Assembly (NCBI GenBank): GCA_016932295.1
Contig: JAFGDC010000416.1
Coordinates: 1-11,321, forward strand
DNA length: 11,321 nucleotides
DNA from: a candidate division CSSED10-310 bacterium
GTDB lineage: Bacteria > CSSED10-310 > JAFGDC01
Direction: 5' to 3'
The translations under genes were made by a program, and so were the position numbers. Within the stretch, counting starts at the first letter, position 1. The number at the start of each line of letters is the position of its first letter. Below are positions 1 through 6,405 of this stretch, one piece after another. The notes under the pieces are model-generated. The model had not been told where the DNA came from. It worked only from the letters and a program-made list of their open reading frames with translations, and did no database searches.

Positions 1-1
1 G

Positions 2-2149
2 CCGAGTAATCCATTGTATTATCCTCCTCGCCGTCCGGGGTGGCACATGTGCCCCGGGGACGGCGACTGGATGTCGCTTTGGCGCTTTATTTTCGATTGC
101 TACCTGACGCCCACGAATCCCTGGGGCTACAGCGCGGAAGGTATTTATGTATGGGGATCACGCCCCGCCAAACCGTGTTATGTGGGCTATAACGATGAGG
201 GCGCCTACCAGAATCCACCGCACGACCACGATCCCGGCGGGGGCAATTTCATGTTTGCCGGGGCCGGACCTTCCCAGGGGCTTTGGTGGCTGTACGACAT
301 GATTCAGGATACTTATGGAAATGACAAGTTCATCTATGGAGAGGGCGTCGGGGAAGCCTTGGTGAGCAGGCTGGATGTGGTGCTCACCGGCTATGGTCTG
401 TGGCCCGTCTCGGGAAACCGCCTCACACCGCTCCACATGGCAATGTATGAGCACCAATTCGGCACGCCATTGAAGTTGTTCTCACCCGCGCAGACACAAC
501 GGGACGGCATACAAGATTACACGTATCTCAGGCCGATCCCGGTAACCATGGTGTTGTTCCACGATAAAGCCGTCATCGCCGACGGGCAGTTCAGCTTCTT
601 TCCGGGAGTTCAATACCATCCGGAATGGACCGCCGGGGAGCCGGCGGGCTGGGAGATGGACTTTTACATGCGCCATCAACCGGGTAACGGAGTTCCGCCC
701 GGGAATCACACGCTGGCCTACAATGCCGAGTTTGCCTACACATTCGCTTACGGTTGCAGGCACATACTCTATGATGTGGATAAAGCGGTCGATGCCTGGG
801 GAAATCCGACCAGTGATGACATTACCTACACATTGGGATTTCTCTACGAATCTGAAGCCGGTGCGAGCCGCGCCTACCTGGATGAAATACTCGACTGCTA
901 CAGAAAACAACTGATCTTGTCGGAAGACACTGTCGCCGATCATCTGTTCTTCGGCCGCATGCTTCATCCATTCGCTGTGTACAAAGCCAACTCAAATCCC
1001 CCCCTGTCGCTGGCCGATCGATATCTGTACCATGACCACGGCATGGGAAGTGACGATTTTCCTGATGAAGCGTATCCTGTCGAAAAGACCGCGACACAGC
1101 CGATCATCACCTCGAGCTGGTTTTATGATCCTGCCTGGGCGGGAAGCACCAGCGATCCCAGGGTCGCTTATGCAATGACGAATTTCAGCGTGACAGTCCT
1201 GGGCGTGGAGACCGCTGAACTCGATGTTCGTAATGCCTTCGAGTCGATGGGGGTGGATACGACCGGCAAGGATTTCTTCATCGCCGACTATCACGAAACA
1301 GGCGCCATGTTCAACATCTATCAGATTACCGATCCATCCTGCCATGTCATTCAGAACATCATGATGCCGCCGCGTTCCTGTAGGGTATGGGGGGTATGGT
1401 TGGTCGACCAGTCGAGAACGGCAGCGGAAGGTGACGAAACCATCCTGTTCTATTGTCAAACAAACTCCGACGGCATTGCTGACAGAATTCAGCTCGAGAC
1501 GGGACGGCTGCACATTTACCACGGCACTGAATCATTTCAATTCAGGGATTCAGGGTGCTTCATCGGACAGGGAATCGCAGACGCCGTCGGTGCGGACCTG
1601 AACCATGATGAGCTGACGGATTTCATCACGGTGGGTGATGGCATCTCTGTTTTCTTCTCCGATGTCGAAGGCGGGTATCGGCTGGCAGGTCACATCCCGG
1701 CCGTCACGCCTCACCGTGAAATGGAGTTGCTCTCTGTGCGGGATGGTGTCCTCGAATTCGCCGTGGACGATGAGCAGGGTCTGGCCTTCTACGAGGCTGC
1801 GGCGGTGGATGATGCAACCGCCCGCCTGCAACTGAAAACCACGTTTGACATCGCCGGAATGGAGGATATGGAATCCGCCTGGCTGAGCACCCTGGAGTAT
1901 CCCGACAAGGCGCACTTCATTCCCGACCTGGTGGTGTTCGCGAGGGCCGGTGATCTGGTGGTCTTCAATTGGGATACCGGCGTCTGGATACCGGTTGCCC
2001 AACTACGCACCAGTTGTCACGATGGCCGGATTGAGATCGCCAACCTGGATGACGATGATGACGCCGATCTTGCGATTGTCATGAGTAATGGGGACAGGTA
2101 TTTGATTTTCAACGACGGTGAATGGCGTTTTCGCGACCAGGCGAAGTAG
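2..2149 (+). CDS. Large probably secreted carbohydrate-active-like protein with C-terminal FG-GAP/VCBS-type repeats (5' partial)
   Basis: The reading frame is open to the left edge, so the start lies outside the window; TTG 14 is only the first possible start codon seen. The visible part is over 710 residues. It is rich in Trp, Tyr, Gly and His, as in extracellular sugar-binding proteins. The segment with GEGVGE (about 345-362) followed by a region on the 'present condition' of a barrel-like fold, and a downstream beta-rich part, remind me of large putative glycosidases of the DUF6259 type; this is a weak resemblance and I cannot name catalytic residues. The C-terminal third holds Asp-rich calcium-loop-like motifs, DLNHDELTDF (about 1596-1626) and NLDDDDDADL (about 2040-2070), typical of FG-GAP/VCBS beta-propeller repeats in exported proteins. 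Any signal peptide would be upstream of the window. That it is a real gene is secure; its function is not. Confidence 0.75.
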   Translation, partial: PSNPLYYPPRRPGWHMCPGDGDWMSLWRFIFDCYLTPTNPWGYSAEGIYVWGSRPAKPCYVGYNDEGAYQNPPHDHDPGGGNFMFAGAGPSQGLWWLYDMIQDTYGNDKFIYGEGVGEALVSRLDVVLTGYGLWPVSGNRLTPLHMAMYEHQFGTPLKLFSPAQTQRDGIQDYTYLRPIPVTMVLFHDKAVIADGQFSFFPGVQYHPEWTAGEPAGWEMDFYMRHQPGNGVPPGNHTLAYNAEFAYTFAYGCRHILYDVDKAVDAWGNPTSDDITYTLGFLYESEAGASRAYLDEILDCYRKQLILSEDTVADHLFFGRMLHPFAVYKANSNPPLSLADRYLYHDHGMGSDDFPDEAYPVEKTATQPIITSSWFYDPAWAGSTSDPRVAYAMTNFSVTVLGVETAELDVRNAFESMGVDTTGKDFFIADYHETGAMFNIYQITDPSCHVIQNIMMPPRSCRVWGVWLVDQSRTAAEGDETILFYCQTNSDGIADRIQLETGRLHIYHGTESFQFRDSGCFIGQGIADAVGADLNHDELTDFITVGDGISVFFSDVEGGYRLAGHIPAVTPHREMELLSVRDGVLEFAVDDEQGLAFYEAAAVDDATARLQLKTTFDIAGMEDMESAWLSTLEYPDKAHFIPDLVVFARAGDLVVFNWDTGVWIPVAQLRTSCHDGRIEIANLDDDDDADLAIVMSNGDRYLIFNDGEWRFRDQAK

Positions 2150-2703
2150 GGAGTCACAACGACGATTCGACGGTAGTCATCGCCAGGTATAGTTACCCTC
2201 GCGTGTCGGTAAAGGCGAGGCCGGGTGAAATCGATCCTGGGGCTCGGAACTCGATTCCGATTCGTTACCGGGGAGAGGCTACCCGGTGCCTGTTGGATCA
2301 TCCAGCAGTTCACCCAGAGGACAGCGGAAGGCCTTGCCTGGCGTGGGCGATCATGCTAAAGACTGCCGGTGAGACCATCGGGACCTGCAGCAATGAGCAT
2401 CTTGAAGGGAAACTGACCGGCGAGATCGGCTTCGACCTTGCCAAGAGACACTGGGGTCATGGGTACATGATGGAGGAGCTCTTGGCTGTCATTGAATATG
2501 GGTTCGTCTGCCTGGGGCTTGCGCAGATCACTGCGGACACATATTCTGACTACCCGAGAGCGCGGCGAGTCTTTGATAAAGTGGGTTTCAGAGTGGCTTC
2601 GGTTGGAGAGGACTCCCACTGCTATTCAGTGTCCAGGGAAGACTGGATACGCGATCGGTGTCGGGGTCAGAGGGTGTCAGGACCGGGATTCCCGGAGCCG
2701 TGA
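2122..2703 (+). CDS. GNAT-family N-acetyltransferase, RimJ/RimL-like, with abnormal N-terminus (possible remnant)
   Basis: The C-terminal half reads as a GNAT of the RimJ/RimL (Acetyltransf_3) group: a strand with WAIMLKTAGETIGT, then GEIGFDLAKRHWGHGYMMEE (residues about 100-119, the acetyl-CoA-binding motif A), a helix IEYGFVCLGL, and the closing RRVFDKVGF and YSVSREDW. The reaction would be acetyl transfer from acetyl-CoA to an unknown amine. The first 60-70 residues do not look like the usual start of this family (no 'ETERLLLR'-type strand), and the ATG at 2122 lies inside the end of the preceding gene, overlapping it by 28 bases in another frame. GTG 2203 and ATG 2353 are other in-frame starts. 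The Asn and Ser normally seen before the 'KxGF' motif are replaced. I read this as an ORF whose 5' part was lost or rewritten, either a decayed gene or a divergent enzyme. No clear ribosome binding site decides the start. Confidence 0.55.
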   Translation: MAFSRPGEVGSHNDDSTVVIARYSYPRVSVKARPGEIDPGARNSIPIRYRGEATRCLLDHPAVHPEDSGRPCLAWAIMLKTAGETIGTCSNEHLEGKLTGEIGFDLAKRHWGHGYMMEELLAVIEYGFVCLGLAQITADTYSDYPRARRVFDKVGFRVASVGEDSHCYSVSREDWIRDRCRGQRVSGPGFPEP

Positions 2704-2719
2704 GGCGGGGAGCGGAGCG

Positions 2720-2860
2720 ATGACGGATGGACGAGGGAATGTGATGCTGCCCAAGTGGCTGGAGCGGACGGTCGCCTCGTGTTTACGGTGCTTGCAAGGG
2801 CTAGCCTCGCGCCACTTCGACCCGCCGCGTGGCCATATCGTTGGCCAAGAGAGAAACTGA
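2720..2860 (+). CDS. Doubtful small ORF, 46 aa, unknown
   Basis: ATG 2720 is preceded by a purine-rich GGGGAGCGGAG stretch that could serve as a ribosome binding site, although spacing is short. The product is a 46-residue basic peptide with a Cys-Leu-Arg-Cys pair and no recognisable family. It is followed after six bases by another small ORF. No homology recognised; it may be chance or a fragment of a decayed gene. Confidence 0.15.
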   Translation: MTDGRGNVMLPKWLERTVASCLRCLQGLASRHFDPPRGHIVGQERN

Positions 2861-2866
2861 AGAGAC

Positions 2867-3019
2867 ATGACTCAATACAAAGATGCAGAAGCGACCAAAG
2901 CGGTTATTGCCGTCCTGCCTGACTCCCGGTGGGTCGGCACTGGTTTGGCCCAAGCGTACCTGTGGGCGATAAGCGGGGCAGAACTCCCCAAGACATTGCC
3001 CGGCACCTCTGCGAGTTAA
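2867..3019 (+). CDS. Doubtful small ORF, 50 aa, unknown
   Basis: Starts ATG at 2867, six bases after the stop of the preceding small ORF, and ends TAA 3017-3019. The peptide begins MTQYKDAEATKAVIAVLPDS and has a plausible amphipathic helix, then a WVGTG turn and an Ala/Leu-rich stretch. The upstream GAAGAG is only a weak ribosome binding site. Not recognised. Its soluble-protein-like composition is the only positive sign, so it may equally be a remnant of a longer lost gene. Confidence 0.18.
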   Translation: MTQYKDAEATKAVIAVLPDSRWVGTGLAQAYLWAISGAELPKTLPGTSAS

Positions 3020-3155
3020 CTGCTATTCCCCTGCGTAGGCAACTGAACTTGTCCCCAGATTGGCCGAGAGATGAACGGGCGGGGGTGTGAGCGTACCGTT
3101 CCCCAACGCCGCTCACTAATCGTTAATTATCAGCGGACCACGGGCGCAACGGACC

Positions 3156-3263
3156 GCGGGCTCGACAGGCCCGCATCCCGGCTGACTTCGCGGCACCGCC
3201 GGACTCTGGCCGCGCAGTGTTGCATGCGGTATGGCCGGCCGCGGATACTCCTCCCGCGGGAGG
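3156..3263. other. Gene-free GC-rich stretch with hairpins
   Basis: Between the small ORFs and the acidic-protein gene there is no convincing coding sequence. The stretch contains perfect inverted repeats: GCGGGC 3156-3161 with GCCCGC 3169-3174 (7-base loop), the palindrome GGCCGGCC near 3233-3240, and the 14-base palindrome CCTCCCGCGGGAGG at 3250-3263. None has a T-run next to it. They lie downstream of the minus-strand acidic gene's terminator-like hairpin. Function unknown. Confidence 0.4.
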
Positions 3264-3277
3264 CTCCGTACAGACAA

Positions 3278-3309
3278 GTGCCGGCGACACCACGCCGGCA
3301 CGCTCTTTT
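3278..3309. terminator. Likely rho-independent terminator, possibly bidirectional
   Basis: A perfect 9-bp stem, GTGCCGGCG 3278-3286 with CGCCGGCAC 3293-3301, closes a 6-base loop. On the plus strand it is followed by GCTCTTTT; on the minus strand by TTGTCTGT. It sits about 25 bases beyond the stop of the minus-strand acidic-protein gene, the expected place for that gene's terminator, although the T-run is better on the plus strand. Confidence 0.6.
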
Positions 3310-3325
3310 CGATCCTTGACGTCAA

Positions 3326-3640
3326 TCAATACTCGTCGTCTTCGGCGAAGTCGTCGTAGTCTTCCTCGCTCTCCTCGTCATCCTCGAAGTCGTCGTAGTC
3401 CTCGTCATCGTCGTCACTATCGTCGTCGTCCTCGTCATCGTCCAGGTCGTCATATTCGCTATCGTAATCGTCGTATTCCTCGTCGTCGTCTTCTTCTTCG
3501 TCTTCCTCGAATTCGTCATAGTCCTCGAATTCTTCTTCTACTTCTTCACTATACTCCTCTTCTTCTTCGTCCCCCTTGTCATCCTCGAGGAAATCCTGTG
3601 CCTCATACTCATCATCGGCCAGTCGCGCGCGAAGAGCCAT
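3326..3640 (-). CDS. Ultra-acidic low-complexity protein, 104 aa
   Basis: The product has 38 Asp and 32 Glu among 104 residues (67%) and only three basic residues (Arg4, Arg6, Lys22), so its net charge is near -67. The first 20 residues are ordinary (MALRARLADDEYEAQDFLED); the rest is an acidic tract punctuated by about 14 Tyr and Phe. The short motif Y-D-[DE]-aromatic/Leu recurs at residues 41, 56, 63, 82 and 95. No signal peptide, membrane segment or Cys is present. It must be largely disordered unless it binds cations or a basic partner. The gene is convincing because ATG 3640 has a strong AGGAG 6 bases upstream, a good promoter lies further upstream and a terminator-like hairpin follows the stop. 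Such tails occur in the RNA polymerase delta subunit and in DNA-mimic proteins, but the delta N-terminal domain is missing here and I assign no function. Confidence 0.85.
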   Translation of the reverse strand: MALRARLADDEYEAQDFLEDDKGDEEEEEYSEEVEEEFEDYDEFEEDEEEDDDEEYDDYDSEYDDLDDDEDDDDSDDDDEDYDDFEDDEESEEDYDDFAEDDEY

Positions 3641-3646
3641 GACCTT

Positions 3647-3651
3647 CTCCT
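3647..3651 (-). promoter_or_regulatory. Strong ribosome binding site of the acidic-protein gene
   Basis: On the minus strand the sequence reads AAAGGAGAAGGTC then ATG. The AGGAG core lies 6 bases before the start codon. This fixes the start at 3640 and is the clearest Shine-Dalgarno site in the window. Confidence 0.8.
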
Positions 3652-3749
3652 TTCAGAAGAGTTATTGCATCCACTGACGATTCGCACATTCTCCGCTCTC
3701 CCTCATAAGCTAGTTCAAGCCTATAAAAGGATTCACGAAAAATTTCAAG

Positions 3750-3779
3750 ATACTATGCACAATCTTTTTCATGTGTCAA
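3750..3779 (-). promoter_or_regulatory. Sigma70-like promoter of the acidic-protein gene
   Basis: Read on the minus strand: a perfect -35 TTGACA (3774-3779), an 18-base spacer, and a -10 TAGTAT (3750-3755, 4 of 6 matches). Transcription would start near 3743, giving an untranslated leader of about 100 bases before the ATG at 3640. The surrounding DNA is the most AT-rich in the window. Confidence 0.6.
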
Positions 3780-3794
3780 CGTTTAAGTCGTTTT

Positions 3795-3830
3795 TTTCAA
3801 CCAGAGACAAGGGGTTCTAACTGGTTGAAA
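3795..3830. promoter_or_regulatory. 10-bp perfect inverted repeat, candidate operator
   Basis: TTTCAACCAG (3795-3804) and CTGGTTGAAA (3821-3830) are exact inverted copies separated by 16 bases. The repeat ends 15 bases upstream of the -35 box of the acidic-protein promoter, a usual place for an activator or repressor site. It is also about 105 bases beyond the pta stop, but on that strand it is followed by A rather than T, so it does not look like a pta terminator. Confidence 0.45.
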
Positions 3831-3935
3831 TGATGAGCTTGTCACCACTCATGGCGATGCCTGGCAGGGTGTGGGGATAAGAATTATTGAATTCCCGCCG
3901 CGGCCACCGGAGCGGTTTATGGTCTGTTTTCCCGG

Positions 3936-4934
3936 TCAACCCACCTGTGCCTGCACGGTGGTGATGGCCGTTACGTTTACGATGTCCTCGGTCGAACACC
4001 CCCGCGAAAGGTCGTTGGCGGGTTTGGCCAGCCCCTGGAGCACCGGCCCGACAGCTTCTGCGCCGCCCAGCCTTTGGGTGAGCTTATAGCCTATATTGCC
4101 GGCATCCAGATCAGGGAAAATCAGGACATTGGCGCGACCCGCGACGGGACTGCCGGGCGCCTTGGAAGCGCCGATCCTCTGGACCAGTGCGGCATCCGCC
4201 TGCATCTCACCGTCGACCAGGAGGCTGGGCTCCCGTTCCCGTACCAGCCTGAGCGCTTCCGTCACCTTGTCAACGTCGGGATGCACCGCGCTTCCCTTGG
4301 TGGAGAAGGAGAGCATTGCCACCACCGGCTCGACCTTGATGAGATTTTTGAAGGTTTTGGCGCTCATGATGGCGATTTCGGCGAGTTCCTTTGCATTGGG
4401 ATTGGGGACCACGGCGGGATCCGCGAAACCGATGACGCCGTCGGCACCCCATTTGGGATCGGGCATCACCATGAACATGACACTGGACAGGGTGGAGATG
4501 CCCGGTTCGGTGCCGATGATGCGCAATGATGCCTTGACGGTCTTGGCCGTGGTGGTGACGGAACCGCACACCGAGCCGTCAGCCATGTCCGTGCGCAACA
4601 TCATGGCGCCGAAGAAGACCGGATCGCGGATTTCTTTCCTGGCTTCCTCGATGGTCATTCCCTTGTGTTTCCGCAGCTCATAATACCGCTGCGCGAATTC
4701 TTCGAGGTATTCCGACCGCAAGGGGTCCACCAGTCCGACACCGGTCAACGACACGCCACGCTCCGCCGCGAGCGCTTCGATCACGTTCTTGTCACCCAGC
4801 AGAATCGGTCGGGCGAGCCCTTCACTGACAATGGCGCTCATCGCATCGATCACACGCGGTTCCCCGCCTTCCGGAAAGACAATTCGTTTTGGATCGGCGG
4901 AGGCGAACGCCCGTACTTTCTTCGTGAAACTCAT
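3936..4934 (-). CDS. pta: Phosphate acetyltransferase (short form)
   Basis: Catalyses acetyl-CoA + phosphate to acetyl phosphate + CoA in the cytoplasm, the step linked with acetate kinase. The 332-residue length matches the short, catalytic-domain-only Pta (PTA_PTB family) rather than the long form with an N-terminal DRTGG region. Typical stretches are all present: [11 protein letters not shown] at the start, [47 protein letters not shown], and the C-terminal [12 protein letters not shown] followed by [21 protein letters not shown] 4934 is chosen because the family begins here and a GGGGG stretch lies 6 bases upstream. No acetate kinase gene adjoins it within the window; it stands alone with its own promoter, divergent from the SDR operon. 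No clear terminator follows. Confidence 0.96.
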   Translation of the reverse strand: MSFTKKVRAFASADPKRIVFPEGGEPRVIDAMSAIVSEGLARPILLGDKNVIEALAAERGVSLTGVGLVDPLRSEYLEEFAQRYYELRKHKGMTIEEARKEIRDPVFFGAMMLRTDMADGSVCGSVTTTAKTVKASLRIIGTEPGISTLSSVMFMVMPDPKWGADGVIGFADPAVVPNPNAKELAEIAIMSAKTFKNLIKVEPVVAMLSFSTKGSAVHPDVDKVTEALRLVREREPSLLVDGEMQADAALVQRIGASKAPGSPVAGRANVLIFPDLDAGNIGYKLTQRLGGAEAVGPVLQGLAKPANDLSRGCSTEDIVNVTAITTVQAQVG

Positions 4935-5050
4935 ATGCTACCCCCAATTGAGTTGGGAGCGCCGCGGCGGTGCAGCACTGGAATGGCTTGTTGCCGAGGC
5001 GGCGCGACCCGAGGTTTTCCTGAATACGCGAACCGTGACTGACGAGCAGG

Positions 5051-5079
5051 AGTGTAGAAACCTGCCTTCGTCATGTCAA
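5051..5079 (-). promoter_or_regulatory. Sigma70-like promoter of pta
   Basis: On the minus strand: perfect -35 TTGACA (5074-5079), 17-base spacer, -10 TACACT (5051-5056, 4 of 6). Transcription would begin near 5044, about 110 bases before the pta start. The orientation and spacing fit pta, the only gene downstream on this strand. Confidence 0.6.
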
Positions 5080-5181
5080 CCCGCGACAGCCCCGGTGTCC
5101 TTTACCCGCTCCTCCGGGTGTCCACCCAGCCCGTGGTTGCGTCCGATCACGGCGAGTCCGCGACGACCCAGGGCCAGACCC

Positions 5182-5209
5182 TTGACAATGACCCTGGGCC
5201 GCCTTTACT
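5182..5209 (+). promoter_or_regulatory. Sigma70-like promoter of the SDR-acyltransferase-nucleotidyltransferase operon
   Basis: A perfect -35 TTGACA (5182-5187), 16-base spacer and -10 TTTACT (5204-5209, 4 of 6). The predicted transcript starts near 5216 and has a leader of about 45 bases before ATG 5261. A 7-bp inverted repeat, CCCAGGG 5167-5173 and CCCTGGG 5192-5198, brackets the -35 box and could be an operator. Confidence 0.55.
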
Positions 5210-5260
5210 GTTTCATTGCATCTCTTCAAGTTTGATTCAACGGCTCATGTGGGGCTGAGC

Positions 5261-6364
5261 ATGGCAGGCGTAGTAGCGATAACCGGAGCATCGGGCGTGG
5301 TGGGGCGGAAGCTCAGCTACGCATTGGAAGCGTCCGGCTCCATCGGGAAGATCATCCAGATCGATATCCATGAACAGACTGCCACCCACCCGAAGGTCGA
5401 GTTCATACAGGCTGATATCAGGCATCCGCTGATCGCGGACGTGCTCCGTACGTACCATGTGGACACCCTGATCCACCTGGCCTTCCATGGCGTTCCGGTG
5501 AATCGCTCGCCGCGGGCTCATGAAGTCAATGTAATCGGCACCATGAAGCTCCTCAATGCCTGCTCCGCCGCGCGAATCAAAAAGATAATCGTGGCCAGTA
5601 CGAGTGCGGTCTACGGCGCCGCCCCCACCAATCCCAATTTCATCCGGGAGCGCATGGTCACCTCGCCGCCCAGAAATTTCCCGGCCGTCCGCGATCGCCT
5701 TGAAGTCGAAAAACTGTGTCTCGATTTCGCGCGCAAACATCCTACCGTGATGCTCATCATCCTGCGTCTGGGGATGATGGTTGGCGGCCCGTTGGAAAAC
5801 TTCATCACCAGGACGCTCGAAGCGCCGGTGATCCCGGTGGTGATGGGATTCGACCCGCTATTGCAGTTCGTTCATGAACAAGATGTTGTCCAGGCCTTTC
5901 AGAAGGCGGTGGAGAAGGACATTTCCGGCATCTTCAATATCGCCGGTCCAGGCGCCGTGCCCCTCAGCAAAATCATCCGGTCCATGGGTAAACCCATGCT
6001 GCCCGTTCCTTCCAGAATGCTGGTGCCGCTCCTTTCCCTGCTCTGGAGATTGCGCCTCACCGGGGTTCCTTCCGGCCTGATCGACTATCTCAAGTACCTG
6101 TGGGCTGTCGATATCGACAAGGCGCGCCGGGAACTGGGCTTCTCACCAGCCTTTACGAGTGAACAAGCCATCATGGAGGTGATCGAACACCTCAGGATCA
6201 AGCCGTTTCTCGAAACCTCCGAAGACGATCTGCTGATCCCCGATATCAAGATGCAGGAGAACCTGGAGAGCTTCGTCGATTCGCGGATCAAGAAGATTAT
6301 CGATCAGGACAGGGTGGACTCCACCGCCGGAGTCCGGGTTGAGCCGCGCGATGCGTCCGCTTGA
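5261..6364 (+). CDS. Extended SDR (NAD-dependent epimerase/dehydratase family), lacking YxxxK
   Basis: A 367-residue Rossmann protein of the extended short-chain dehydrogenase family. The N-terminus carries the nucleotide-binding glycine motif GASGVVG (residues 9-15) and an acidic residue after the second strand (QIDIHE), which suggests NAD rather than NADP. ASTSAVYG (112-119) is the usual 'STSAVYG' strand. Where such proteins have YxxxK (typically YSRDK followed by xEVE), this one has AVRDRLEVEKL, that is Ala142 and Arg146, so the catalytic Tyr and Lys are both replaced. The C-terminal 50 residues form an extra charged tail. ATG 5261 is preferred because the Rossmann strand starts right there; an upstream in-frame ATG at 5216 would coincide with the predicted transcription start. 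First gene of a three-gene operon with an acyltransferase and a nucleotidyltransferase. It may be a sensor or scaffold rather than an enzyme. Confidence 0.85.
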   Translation: MAGVVAITGASGVVGRKLSYALEASGSIGKIIQIDIHEQTATHPKVEFIQADIRHPLIADVLRTYHVDTLIHLAFHGVPVNRSPRAHEVNVIGTMKLLNACSAARIKKIIVASTSAVYGAAPTNPNFIRERMVTSPPRNFPAVRDRLEVEKLCLDFARKHPTVMLIILRLGMMVGGPLENFITRTLEAPVIPVVMGFDPLLQFVHEQDVVQAFQKAVEKDISGIFNIAGPGAVPLSKIIRSMGKPMLPVPSRMLVPLLSLLWRLRLTGVPSGLIDYLKYLWAVDIDKARRELGFSPAFTSEQAIMEVIEHLRIKPFLETSEDDLLIPDIKMQENLESFVDSRIKKIIDQDRVDSTAGVRVEPRDASA

Positions 6365-6405
6365 TTCGCCGTTCCTCCGGTTCCGATCCGGTACAGGGTT
6401 ATCGC

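Noticed and set aside
482..967. Minus-strand ORF within the large first gene
   Set aside because: Shadow frame; the plus strand has continuous protein-like sequence and FG-GAP motifs.
2904..3116. Minus-strand ORF of 70 residues in the gene-poor stretch
   Set aside because: No family, no ribosome binding site, and a composition expected by chance.
3217..3642. Plus-strand ORF rich in Arg, Pro and His opposite the acidic gene
   Set aside because: It is the complement of the GAY/GAR tract, has no good start site, and the minus-strand gene has the promoter, ribosome binding site and terminator.
3795..3830. Inverted repeat read as the pta terminator
   Set aside because: On the minus strand the stem is followed by A and not T, so it lacks the U-run needed; listed as an operator candidate instead.
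5216..5260. Upstream start of the SDR at ATG 5216
   Set aside because: It coincides with the predicted transcription start and adds 15 residues before the Rossmann strand; ATG 5261 is better.
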